Made by a program: the position numbers and the translations under genes
Assembly (NCBI RefSeq): GCF_022394535.1
Contig: NZ_CP089414.1
Location: 4,278,001 to 4,342,000 of the forward strand
Origin: Dyella terrae
Lineage (GTDB): Bacteria; Pseudomonadota; Gammaproteobacteria; Xanthomonadales; Rhodanobacteraceae
Direction of reading: 5' to 3'
DNA length: 64,000 nucleotides
The notes under the pieces: generated by a model
Told to the model about the DNA's origin: nothing
Database searches by the model: none
Seen by the model: the letters and a program-made list of their open reading frames with translations, nothing else
Shown: one piece after another, positions 30,420 through 40,772 of the stretch
How the letters are laid out: each line of letters begins with the position of its first letter
Position numbering within the stretch: position 1 is the stretch's first letter

Positions 30420-31421
30420 TTAGAAGCTGCGCTGCACCGAATAGTCCGCCAGCGTCGCCATGGCATCGCGCCAGGGTGAATCGGGCAGCACGCGCAACGC
30501 GTCGCGCGCAGCGTCAGCGTGCATCACCGCGCGCTCGTGGGTGCGCTCCAGTGCGCCGGAATCGCGGATGGCCGCGATGATGCGGTCCAGCGAATCCAGC
30601 CCGCCGTGCTCGATGGCATGGCGCAGCGACTGTTTCTGTTCGGCATCCGCGCGTTGCAGCGCGTAGATCAGCGGCAGCGTGGGCTTGCCCTCGGCGAGGT
30701 CGTCGCCGATGTTCTTGCCCAGCGTGCCCGCGTCGGACACATAGTCGAGCAGGTCGTCGGCGATCTGGAACGCATAACCCAACTGCATACCGTAGTGGCG
30801 CAATGCAGCGCATTGATCCGCTGGTAGCCCGCCGAGCAGCCCGCCGAGTTCCGTCGCGGCGGCGAACAGCACTGCCGTCTTGCGTTCGATCACATTGAGG
30901 TAGGACGCCTCGTCGACGTCGGCATTGCCGATGTTGAGCAATTGCAGCACCTCGCCTTCGGCGATGGTGTTGGTGGTGTTGGCCAGGATGCGCATGATGC
31001 GCATGTCATCCAGCTCAACCATCATCTGGAACGAACGCGAGTAGAGGAAGTCACCCACCAGCACGCTGGCAGCGTTGCCCCACAGCGCGTTGGCAGTCTT
31101 GCGGCCGCGACGCAGGTCCGACTCGTCCACCACGTCGTCGTGCAGCAGGGTGGAGGTGTGGATGAACTCGATGACAGCCGCCAGCTTGATGTGGTGTTCG
31201 CCGTGGTAACCCGCCGCGTTGGCGGCCAGTACATGCAGCATCGGACGCAGTCGCTTGCCACCGCCCGCGATGATGTGGTCGGCGATCTGGTTGATCAACA
31301 CCACGTCCGACGAAAGGCGTTGGCGGATCAGCGAGTCGACCCGGTGCATGTCTGCGGCGGCGAGCCCTCGGACGGCGGCAAAGTCGGCAGAGCGGCGGGT
31401 GTCGGCTTGGGTCGTGGTCAT
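30420..31421 (-). CDS. ispB: Octaprenyl diphosphate synthase
   Basis: A 333-aa trans-isoprenyl diphosphate synthase making the ubiquinone side chain. The first Asp-rich motif LLHDDVVDESD and the second QIADDLLDYV are intact, with GGGKRLRPML near the N-terminus. The frame is open 260 codons upstream, but the ATG at 31421 begins the homologous protein. The side-chain length (octaprenyl is usual for this group) is inferred from family. Confidence 0.93.
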   Translation of the reverse strand: MTTTQADTRRSADFAAVRGLAAADMHRVDSLIRQRLSSDVVLINQIADHIIAGGGKRLRPMLHVLAANAAGYHGEHHIKLAAVIEFIHTSTLLHDDVVDESDLRRGRKTANALWGNAASVLVGDFLYSRSFQMMVELDDMRIMRILANTTNTIAEGEVLQLLNIGNADVDEASYLNVIERKTAVLFAAATELGGLLGGLPADQCAALRHYGMQLGYAFQIADDLLDYVSDAGTLGKNIGDDLAEGKPTLPLIYALQRADAEQKQSLRHAIEHGGLDSLDRIIAAIRDSGALERTHERAVMHADAARDALRVLPDSPWRDAMATLADYSVQRSF

Positions 31422-31449
31422 GAGGCGATCGTAGCGTCGTATCTCAGGG

Positions 31450-31455
31450 ATTATA
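31450..31455 (-). promoter_or_regulatory. Candidate ispB -10 element
   Basis: On the minus strand the hexamer reads TATAAT, a perfect -10, 28 bases upstream of the ispB ATG. The region 17 bases further up (GGTTTC) is a poor -35. Confidence 0.35.
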
Positions 31456-31498
31456 GAGAGAGAACGGCGCAAGAAACCGCCGCGACACGGCACCACGG

Positions 31499-31526
31499 TT
31501 GGTTTTTTGGACCGAAACGTAATAAT
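31499..31526 (+). promoter_or_regulatory. Candidate promoter of the MFS gene
   Basis: TTGGTT (31499-31504) and AATAAT (31521-31526) are 16 bases apart and lie 34 bases before the GTG start. Moderate match only. Confidence 0.3.
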
Positions 31527-31560
31527 CGCTGGCTGATGCGACCCTTTTAAGAAGCCCCCG

Positions 31561-32781
31561 GTGAGCAAACTAACCCCACTTGAGCGGCGCAGTGCGTTGA
31601 CCCTGGCCTGCGTGATCAGCCTGCGTTTGTTCGGCCTGTTCCTGATCATGCCGGTGTTTTCGCTGTATGCGCAGCGCCTGCCGGATGCAACGCCGTGGCT
31701 GATCGGGTTGGCCCTGGGTGTGTATGGGTTAGGGCAGGTCCTGCTGCAGATCCCGCTGGGGCTGCTGTCTGACCGCATCGGCCGTAAGCCCGCGATTACG
31801 CTAGGTCTGCTGGTGTTCGCGGCCGGCGGGCTGGTGGCTGCGATGTCGCACACGCTGCTCGGCATCGTGATCGGGCGGGCCCTGCAGGGTATGGGCGCTG
31901 TCGCCGGGGCGGGAACGGCGCTGGCCGCCGACCTGACCCGGCATGAGAACCGCAGCAAGGTGATGGGCATCATTGGCGTCTCTATTGGCGTGGCGTTCCT
32001 GCTGGCGCTGATCCTGGGGCCGCCGCTGGAAGCACTTGGCGGGTTGCCGGGCCTGTTTGCTGCTACCTCCGCCCTTGCGCTGGCAGCCCTGGTGTTGCTG
32101 TGGTTGATCGTGCCCACACCGGAGCGACCCTCGGCACCGGCGTCGGCCTCGCTCGGTGGCGTTCTATCGATGCTGCGTGACGGCCGCCTGCTGGTGCTCA
32201 ACGGCTCAGTGTTCTTCCTGCACCTGCTGTTGACGGCCAGTTTCGTGGGCTTGCCGCTGCTGTTGGCGGACCGTCTGCAGTTGCCGGTGAATCGCCATTG
32301 GGAGCTCTACCTCCCGGTGATGGTGATCGCCGCCTTCGTGATGGGCGCCTGTCTGCGCCGCATGCGCGATCTGACGCAGAGCCTGCGAGTAGTGGCCGTG
32401 TGCGTGGTGGCGGTGGGGCTCGGGTTGCTCGGCCTAGGCGTGGCCGGGACCCACGTTGCTGCGCTGGGGCTGGCGGCCGCCGTGTTCTTCTCGGCCTTTA
32501 ACCTACTGGAAGCGGCCTTGCCCAGCCTGGTCTCCCAATTGGCGCCGGGGGCATTACGCGGCGCGGCCATGGGGGCCTATTCGACCAGCCAGTTCCTGGG
32601 TGCTTTCGTGGGTGGTGCCGTGGGAGGCATAGCACTGGGGCGCCTGGGTATCGAGGGCATTTTCCTGTGCTCTGCGGCCCTGACTTTGCTTTGGTTGCCG
32701 CTGGTTCTGCTGGGTGCCCGGCGGATGGCCGGTGCGGCAGGTCTGGCAGGCGGCACCGCCGAAGCCTCCAGCGGCGCCTGA
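31561..32781 (+). CDS. MFS transporter (YajR-like)
   Basis: A 406-aa protein with about 12 hydrophobic helices. The MFS loop motif GLLSDRIGRKPAIT follows the second helix and a GRALQGMGAVAGAGTA stretch lies in helix 4. GTG start with AAGAAG upstream. In related genomes, as I recall, a transporter of this type directly precedes ssb; here the kdp locus lies between them. The substrate is unknown. Confidence 0.82.
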   Translation: MSKLTPLERRSALTLACVISLRLFGLFLIMPVFSLYAQRLPDATPWLIGLALGVYGLGQVLLQIPLGLLSDRIGRKPAITLGLLVFAAGGLVAAMSHTLLGIVIGRALQGMGAVAGAGTALAADLTRHENRSKVMGIIGVSIGVAFLLALILGPPLEALGGLPGLFAATSALALAALVLLWLIVPTPERPSAPASASLGGVLSMLRDGRLLVLNGSVFFLHLLLTASFVGLPLLLADRLQLPVNRHWELYLPVMVIAAFVMGACLRRMRDLTQSLRVVAVCVVAVGLGLLGLGVAGTHVAALGLAAAVFFSAFNLLEAALPSLVSQLAPGALRGAAMGAYSTSQFLGAFVGGAVGGIALGRLGIEGIFLCSAALTLLWLPLVLLGARRMAGAAGLAGGTAEASSGA

Positions 32782-32888
32782 CTGGCTAAAAAGAGCGCAA
32801 AACCGCATTGCGTTTGCGCCCCGTAACCCCAATCATCGTGGCGCTGGGCGGCATGTCGCCGCCTGATAGGGCGGCGAGGTTGGCGTCC

Positions 32889-33860
32889 ATGGCTCACCAC
32901 ATCATCGAACTCATCGCGCAGTACGGACTGCTGCTGGTTTTCGTCAACGTGCTCGTCGAGCAGGCGGGCGTTCCCGTGCCCGCCGTGCCCACCATGATCG
33001 TGGCCGGCGCGCTGGCGTCGATGGAGCGGCTTCCATTGACGGGCGTGGTGGCGGCGGCTGTGCTCGCCTGCCTCCTGGCCGATTACGCCTGGTATGCGGC
33101 CGGCCGCTATTTCGGCGGCAGCGTCATGCGTACGCTGTGCCGTATTTCCTTGTCCCCCGACTCTTGCGTCAGGCAGTCGGAACTGCGATTCCAGAAGTGG
33201 CGCGGAAGCATCTTGCTGCTGGCCAAGTTTGTGCCAGGCCTGTCCACCGTGGCTCCGCCGCTGGTCGGTGCGATGGGATTGCGCACGGCGCCTTTCATCC
33301 TGTTCGACGGCCTGGGTTCGCTCATGTGGGTGGGCACGGCAGTCAGTCTTGGGTACATCTTCGCCAATCAGATCGATGCCGTGCTGATGGCCTTGGCCAA
33401 TGCCGGCAGCGTGGCGCTCATGTTCATCGGCTGTCTGCTCGCGCTCTACATCATCGTCAAGTGGTGGCAGCGGCATCACCTGATGCGCACCCTGCGCATG
33501 GCGCGCATCACCGTGGAAGAACTCAACGACGTCGTGAACAACGGCGGCAACCCGGTGATCGTGGATGTGCGTTCGGATGGCGCGCGGCTGGTTGACGCGC
33601 GTGTCATTCCCGGTGCCTTGCTGGCAGATATCAACAGCATCGAGCGCATCGCCGATACCGTGCCACCGGACACGGAGCTGGTGCTCTATTGCACCTGCCC
33701 CAACGAATACTCCGCGGCGCTGGTGGCCAAGGCGCTGATGCTGCGGGGGTACAAGCGCGTGCGTCCGCTGCTGGGCGGCCTGGACGCCTGGGATGCGGCA
33801 GGCTACCCGGTGCATCGCATGTCGGTGGCGGAAGAGGTCGTGGTTTCTCACGCCGTTTGA
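32889..33860 (+). CDS. DedA membrane protein fused to a rhodanese domain
   Basis: A 323-aa fusion. Residues 1-200 form a DedA/SNARE-associated membrane domain with the motif KFVPGLSTVAPPLVGAMG (113-130), flanked by hydrophobic helices. Residues about 205-312 form a rhodanese domain with VIVDVRSDG and a possible active Cys268 in LYCTCPNEYS. DedA proteins are linked to polyprenyl-phosphate or lipid flipping; rhodaneses carry sulfane sulfur or act as phosphatase-like folds. The loop CTCPNE is unlike a standard thiosulfate transferase loop. The ATG at 32889 is preferred over an open upstream extension. Confidence 0.85.
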   Translation: MAHHIIELIAQYGLLLVFVNVLVEQAGVPVPAVPTMIVAGALASMERLPLTGVVAAAVLACLLADYAWYAAGRYFGGSVMRTLCRISLSPDSCVRQSELRFQKWRGSILLLAKFVPGLSTVAPPLVGAMGLRTAPFILFDGLGSLMWVGTAVSLGYIFANQIDAVLMALANAGSVALMFIGCLLALYIIVKWWQRHHLMRTLRMARITVEELNDVVNNGGNPVIVDVRSDGARLVDARVIPGALLADINSIERIADTVPPDTELVLYCTCPNEYSAALVAKALMLRGYKRVRPLLGGLDAWDAAGYPVHRMSVAEEVVVSHAV

Positions 33861-34002
33861 TTCGCGTGTCCTGGGCGCTGTAACCCAGGTACGGGGCAAA
33901 TTTTTACGGCTTCTATACGCGGCCGATGGAAATCACTACCCCTTTCTTATGCGCCACTGCCGACAATTTTCATCGTTAACTAACACGGTGAATCGGGCAT
34001 CC

Positions 34003-34095
34003 ATGGACGCCATCTACCTCCTTTTTTCGATCGTGCTGTTCGCTGCGGCGCTCGGCTTCCTGCTGATCTGCGACCGCCTGGGCCGCCGCCCCTGA
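34003..34095 (+). CDS. 30-residue membrane peptide upstream of kdpF
   Basis: Reads MDAIYLLFSIVLFAAALGFL then ICDRLGRRP: one hydrophobic helix and a basic end. It starts 142 bases after the DedA gene and ends 61 bases before kdpF. It resembles short unnamed peptides seen ahead of kdpF in other bacteria, but I cannot align it here. No strong RBS precedes the ATG. It may be an extra accessory peptide of the Kdp complex. Confidence 0.5.
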   Translation: MDAIYLLFSIVLFAAALGFLLICDRLGRRP

Positions 34096-34156
34096 CGACC
34101 GCCGGTCGCCGCTGTTGGCGACCGGGTCCGCGCCTTTCCTCCGGGAGACTCCTTCA

Positions 34157-34249
34157 ATGAACGCGTTGTATTTCGTGGCTGCCGTCATTGCGGTGGCCCT
34201 GACGGGCTACCTGTGCGTGGCCCTGCTCAAACCGGAGTGGTTCGAATGA
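34157..34249 (+). CDS. kdpF: K+-transporting ATPase small subunit KdpF
   Basis: A 30-aa single-helix peptide with [15 protein letters not shown] at its end, the same pattern as E. coli KdpF (GYLVYAL then an acidic end). KdpF stabilises the KdpABC complex in the membrane. CCGGGAGA stands upstream of the ATG, and its stop overlaps the kdpA start as ATGA. Confidence 0.88.
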   Translation: MNALYFVAAVIAVALTGYLCVALLKPEWFE

Positions 34250-36048
34250 CCACCTTTGACATTTTTCAGGTTGTGCTCTTCGTGGGCGTGCTGCTCGTGC
34301 TGATCAAGCCGGTCGGCGCCTATATGGCATTGGCCTTCGCCGATACGTCCAACGGCGTAAATCGCGTGGGTGGCAAGGTCGAGCATCTGCTCTACCGTCT
34401 CTCGGGCGTGAGCGCCGACGACCAGATGAGCTGGAAGCGCTATGCCATCGCCATGTTGCTGTTCAATATGGCTGGCCTCTTCCTGCTGTACGCCTTGCAG
34501 CGCGTGCAGCAGTGGCTTCCGCTGAACCCTCAGCATTTCGATGCGCTGTCGCCGGATCTGGCGATGAATACCGCCATCAGCTTCGTCAGCAACACCAACT
34601 GGCAGGCTTACGGCGGTGAAAACACCATGAGCTACCTGACCCAAATGGTGGGTCTGGCGGTGCAGAACTTCCTGTCGGCCGCCACGGGCATTGCCGTGCT
34701 GCTGGCGGTGGTGCGTGGCTTCACACGCCGTAGTGCCGATAGCGTCGGCAACTTCTGGGTCGATATGACCCGCAGCACGCTCTATGTGTTGTTGCCGTTC
34801 TCGCTGGTGGTCGCGCTGCTGCTTTCCTCGCAGGGCGTGGTGCAGAACTTCAAGAACTATGTCGATGTTCCGCTGATGCAGAACACGACGGCCGTGGAAA
34901 CGGTGAAGGACGCTGCCGGCAACACGGTGAAGGACGCTCAGGGCAAGGACGTGACCAAGTCGAGCACGGTCTCCACGCAGACCTTGCCGATGGGCCCGGC
35001 CGCCTCGCAGATCGCGATCAAGCAGCTCGGCACCAATGGCGGCGGCTTCTTCAACGCGAACTCCGCCCACCCGTATGAAAACCCGACGCCGTTCAGCAAC
35101 TTTATCGAGATGCTGGCGATCTTCCTGATTCCTGGGGGACTTTGCTACACGTTTGGCAGCATGGTCGGCGACCGCCGCCAGGGCTGGGCGATCCTCGCCA
35201 CCATGCTGCTCATTTTTGTCCCTCTCGCCTTCGGCGCAATCGCCGCCGAACAGGCCGGCAACCCGGCACTGCACGGCCTGGCTGTCGACCAGCAGGCCTC
35301 CGCGCTGCAGGCCGGTGGCAACATGGAAGGCAAGGAAACGCGCTTCGGCATCGCTGCCAGTGGCCTGTTCTCCACCGTCACCACCGCGGCCTCGTGCGGC
35401 GCAGTGAACAACATGCACGACTCGCTTACCCCGCTGGGTGGCCTGGTGCCGATGTGGCTGATGCAGTTGGGTGAAGTGATCTTCGGCGGTGTCGGTTGCG
35501 GTCTCTACGGCATGCTGGCCTTCGCGGTGGTCGCGGTGTTCATCGCTGGCCTGATGGTGGGCCGTACACCCGAATACCTGGGCAAGAAGATCGAAGCGCA
35601 CGAAATGAAGATGGCCAGCCTCGCCGTGCTGGTGCCCTGTGCGCTGGTGGTGATCTGCACGGCTATCGCGGTGATGACGCCGGCGGGTGTGGCAGGCGTG
35701 GGCAACCCGGGTGCGCACAGCTTCAGCGAGATCCTCTATGCGGTGTCGTCGGCCTCGAACAACAACGGCAGCGCATTCGGCGGTCTCTCGGCAAATACCC
35801 CGTTCTGGAACGTGTTGCTGGGTGTGTGCATGTACCTGTCGCGCTTCCTGCTCGCCATCGCGATGCTTGCCATGGCCGGCTCGTTGGCCGCCAAGCGCCA
35901 CGTGCCACCGTCGGCCGGCACGCTGCCTACGCATACACCGCTGTTCGTGACCCTGCTTGCTTGCGTGGTGGTCGTGGTGGGCGCGCTCACCTTCCTCCCC
36001 GCGCTGGCTCTCGGCCCCATCGCCGAATTCCTGATGTCGGTGCGCTGA
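34246..36048 (+). CDS. kdpA: K+-transporting ATPase channel subunit KdpA
   Basis: A 600-aa membrane protein that binds and conducts K+. The four selectivity-filter segments are visible: [41 protein letters not shown] and [11 protein letters not shown]. It is longer than E. coli KdpA (557) mainly because of an insertion at about residues 212-240 with the internal repeat TVKDAAGN / TVKDAQGK. The ATG overlaps the kdpF stop. Confidence 0.97.
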   Translation: MTTFDIFQVVLFVGVLLVLIKPVGAYMALAFADTSNGVNRVGGKVEHLLYRLSGVSADDQMSWKRYAIAMLLFNMAGLFLLYALQRVQQWLPLNPQHFDALSPDLAMNTAISFVSNTNWQAYGGENTMSYLTQMVGLAVQNFLSAATGIAVLLAVVRGFTRRSADSVGNFWVDMTRSTLYVLLPFSLVVALLLSSQGVVQNFKNYVDVPLMQNTTAVETVKDAAGNTVKDAQGKDVTKSSTVSTQTLPMGPAASQIAIKQLGTNGGGFFNANSAHPYENPTPFSNFIEMLAIFLIPGGLCYTFGSMVGDRRQGWAILATMLLIFVPLAFGAIAAEQAGNPALHGLAVDQQASALQAGGNMEGKETRFGIAASGLFSTVTTAASCGAVNNMHDSLTPLGGLVPMWLMQLGEVIFGGVGCGLYGMLAFAVVAVFIAGLMVGRTPEYLGKKIEAHEMKMASLAVLVPCALVVICTAIAVMTPAGVAGVGNPGAHSFSEILYAVSSASNNNGSAFGGLSANTPFWNVLLGVCMYLSRFLLAIAMLAMAGSLAAKRHVPPSAGTLPTHTPLFVTLLACVVVVVGALTFLPALALGPIAEFLMSVR

Positions 36049-36073
36049 TCGGCGCACGAAGGAACATTGATCC

Positions 36074-38155
<2,082 letters not shown>

Positions 38156-38179
38156 TCAACGCGCCAAACCGTCTGGAAA

Positions 38180-38206
38180 CGTCATTCCCGCAGGGCGGGA
38201 ATGACG
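38180..38206. repeat. REP-like palindrome
   Basis: CGTCATTCCCGC and GCGGGAATGACG arms pair perfectly over 12 bases around AGG. Palindromes of this form are dispersed extragenic repeats in many proteobacteria. It sits 25 bases after kdpB and may stabilise the upstream kdpFAB message. Confidence 0.7.
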
Positions 38207-38247
38207 GCTCGACAAACCAATCGCACTCGACTCCTGGAGTCATTGCC

Positions 38248-38448
38248 ATGCAGATCCTCAAGCTTTCCGTTTCGCTGCCCGACGACACCCATCCGGACAT
38301 GGAGCTTCGGCTTTCCTCGAACGACTCCGCCTGCGACGTGGTGATCGCACTGCCGGCGCAGGGACGGACGCGCATCCAGCCGCGTGACACGGATGCGCCG
38401 CACAGCGAGCAGGACGACTACGTACTCGGCGGCTACGCCGGCATCTGA
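38248..38448 (+). CDS. Small unknown protein in the kdp locus
   Basis: A 66-aa hydrophilic ORF with CTCCTGGAGT upstream of its ATG. It is acidic, has one Cys, no signal peptide and no membrane helix. It ends in GGYAGI. I do not recognise it. A hairpin (GGCCGC/GCGGCC, 38454-38471) follows it, ahead of the outer-membrane gene. Confidence 0.45.
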   Translation: MQILKLSVSLPDDTHPDMELRLSSNDSACDVVIALPAQGRTRIQPRDTDAPHSEQDDYVLGGYAGI

Positions 38449-38528
38449 TACGAGGCCGCAAGAAAGCGGCCCATCATTCTCTACTCACAAAAAGGACGGC
38501 TCGCCCCGGGCCGGTTTCAGGAACACCC

Positions 38529-40028
38529 ATGATGTCCAAGAAGGTTCTTTCAGTTGCGTTGTTGTTGGCGCTTGCCCCGGCGGGTCAAGTCTTCGCCGAA
38601 GGCATCACCGCTGCTGCGACTGACGTCGCTCCCGCGGCCAGCCTCGACGACGGTACCACCCACAACAATATGCCGCCGGCATCGAGTGATGATTGTTCGC
38701 AGGGTTTCTTCTCCCGTCTTGGCGCCGCCTATCGCGAAGACGCACAGCCGGCCGATCCGAATGCACCTGCACCCACCCGCCGCGCGATGGACGCGCCGCT
38801 CGACTCGCCCCCGTTCCCCAGCAGCGAATGGCAGCTGGGTGGCGTTGCTGCGCCCATCGGCGTCCCGACGTCCTATGGGCAATATCCGCTGCAGAAAGCG
38901 CTCTCGTGCACCAAGCTCGGCAACTGGATGAAGCGCAACCGCATCGAGATCAACGGCTGGATCAATCCTTCGGCCAACGTGAGCTCATCCAGCTTCACCA
39001 ACTACCCGTTGTCGTACGCCACACGCCCCAATCGCGTGGAGTTCGACCAGCTTGTGTTCAACATCACCCGCGTCGAAGACACCGTGCAGACGGATCACGT
39101 GGACTGGGGTTTCAACATCTCCACGCTGTACGGCTACGACTATCACTACACGGTGAGCAAGGGCGTATTCAGCAACCAGCTGTTGAATAACCCCAAGTCG
39201 AACAGCGCGCTCAACGGCAAGATCTACGGCGTCGACCCGATGCTGTTCTACTACGATCTGTACATCCCGTCGGTCGCGGAGGGCATGGTGATCCGTATCG
39301 GTCGCTATCTGTCACTGCCCGACATCGAGGCGCAGTTCTCGCCGCAGAACTACCTGGTGACGCACTCCATCCTTTACACGGTGGACCCGTACACCCAGAC
39401 CGGCATCATGACCACCACGCGTCTGAGTCAGCAGTGGACCGTGCAGTTGGGCATCAATGCGAGCAACGACACGGCGCCGTGGAACCATTCGGCACGGCCC
39501 ACGCTGCAAGGTTGCGTGCGCTGGGTATCGAAAGACAACAACGACATGCTTTACCCCTGCATCAACAGCTGGAACACCTCCGACTACAACTACAACAACG
39601 TGCAGATGTACGTGATGACCTGGGGCCATCGCTTCAGCCAGAGCGTGCACATGCAGACCGAGGCCTACTACATGTACGGCCGCAACATTCCTGGCTTTGG
39701 GCCAGATGGCGAGCCGGGCGTGGTGGCCTCGTCACCGTATCCGGGCAAGGCCGGCGAGTACGGCGTGGTGAATTACCTGAACTTCGAGTTGAACTCCAGC
39801 AACATGCTGTCGTTCCGCAACGAGTTCTACAACGACCAGAAAGGTCAGCGCACCGGTTACGCCACCAAGTACAGCAGCCACACGCTGGGCCTGACGCACT
39901 GGGTGTCGTCGGACCTGGAGATCCGCCCGGAGATTCGCTACGAGCACTCGTACGATGTGAACGCGTACAACGGCGGCAAGAAGAACTACCAGGCAGTCGC
40001 TATGGTCGACGCCATCCTTCACTACTGA
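38529..40028 (+). CDS. Outer-membrane beta-barrel protein in the kdp locus
   Basis: A 499-aa protein with a Sec signal (about 1-23, ending VFA) and a long aromatic, glycine and asparagine rich barrel ending in DAILHY, a terminal-aromatic outer-membrane signature. It resembles the OmpL-like beta-barrel porin-2 group. An ATGATG start allows either ATG (38529 or 38532). It lies between kdpB and kdpC, 5 bases before kdpC, so it is likely co-expressed and may admit K+ across the outer membrane under limitation. That role is inference. Confidence 0.75.
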   Translation: MMSKKVLSVALLLALAPAGQVFAEGITAAATDVAPAASLDDGTTHNNMPPASSDDCSQGFFSRLGAAYREDAQPADPNAPAPTRRAMDAPLDSPPFPSSEWQLGGVAAPIGVPTSYGQYPLQKALSCTKLGNWMKRNRIEINGWINPSANVSSSSFTNYPLSYATRPNRVEFDQLVFNITRVEDTVQTDHVDWGFNISTLYGYDYHYTVSKGVFSNQLLNNPKSNSALNGKIYGVDPMLFYYDLYIPSVAEGMVIRIGRYLSLPDIEAQFSPQNYLVTHSILYTVDPYTQTGIMTTTRLSQQWTVQLGINASNDTAPWNHSARPTLQGCVRWVSKDNNDMLYPCINSWNTSDYNYNNVQMYVMTWGHRFSQSVHMQTEAYYMYGRNIPGFGPDGEPGVVASSPYPGKAGEYGVVNYLNFELNSSNMLSFRNEFYNDQKGQRTGYATKYSSHTLGLTHWVSSDLEIRPEIRYEHSYDVNAYNGGKKNYQAVAMVDAILHY

Positions 40029-40032
40029 GGTC

Positions 40033-40608
40033 ATGAACATGGGCAAGCTGATTCGCAGCGCCATAGTGATGCTGCTCCTGATGACGGTGATAACCGGCGT
40101 GGCGTACCCGCTGGTCGTTACCGGCCTGGCTCAGGTGCTGTTCCCGTCGCAGGCGAACGGCAGCCTGATCGTGAAAGACGGCAAGCCAGTCGGCTCCACG
40201 CTGATCGGCCAGTCCTTCGACGACCCCAAGTATTTCTGGGGTCGTCCGTCGGCCACGGCGCCGCAGCCGAACAATGGTGCGTCGTCGACCGGATCGAACC
40301 AGGGTCCCACCAATCCGGCGTTGGCAGATGCCGTCAAGCAGCGTATCGACGCGCTGCGTGTGGCCGATCCGGGCAATACCAAGCCGGTGCCGGTGGATCT
40401 GGTAACGGCCTCGGGTAGCGGTCTCGACCCGGAGATTTCGCCCGCTGCGGCGGATTACCAGGTGGCGCGTGTGGCGAAGGTGCGTGGGATGAGTCCGTCG
40501 CAGGTGCAAGCGATGGTGGCGATGGCGACCACAGGACGTCAGTTCGGCATGCTTGGTGAGCCGCGCGTCAATGTGCTCAAGCTCAATCTGGCGTTGGATG
40601 GTCGGTGA
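40033..40608 (+). CDS. kdpC: K+-transporting ATPase subunit KdpC
   Basis: A 191-aa protein with one N-terminal membrane helix (about 8-30) and a periplasmic domain. [33 protein letters not shown] and [11 protein letters not shown] are standard KdpC motifs. It starts 5 bases after the barrel gene; a second ATG at 40039 is possible. Confidence 0.96.
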   Translation: MNMGKLIRSAIVMLLLMTVITGVAYPLVVTGLAQVLFPSQANGSLIVKDGKPVGSTLIGQSFDDPKYFWGRPSATAPQPNNGASSTGSNQGPTNPALADAVKQRIDALRVADPGNTKPVPVDLVTASGSGLDPEISPAAADYQVARVAKVRGMSPSQVQAMVAMATTGRQFGMLGEPRVNVLKLNLALDGR

Positions 40609-40619
40609 AGCGGCATTCC

Positions 40620-40644
40620 GCCCTCTCTCCTGAGGGGAGAGGGC
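40620..40644. repeat. REP-like inverted repeat after kdpC
   Basis: GCCCTCTCTCC and GGGGAGAGGGC pair over 11 positions with one wobble around TGA, followed by GGGGGTGAG. This form of repeat is common between genes in Xanthomonadales and relatives. It lies 12 bases after the kdpC stop and could reduce read-through to kdpD. Confidence 0.6.
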
Positions 40645-40772
40645 GGGGGTGAGCCCCGAAAAGGGAAGTAAAGGGTGTGTGCTCGTGGCGGAGTAGCAGG
40701 CCGACGATTTCACTTCCGGTCCTATCTCCCACGTCCTACCCTAACTCCACACCTACCATCACCTGCGAACCC

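Noticed and set aside
31422..32201. 260-codon N-terminal extension of ispB
   Set aside because: It overlaps the MFS gene on the other strand and has no resemblance to prenyl synthases.
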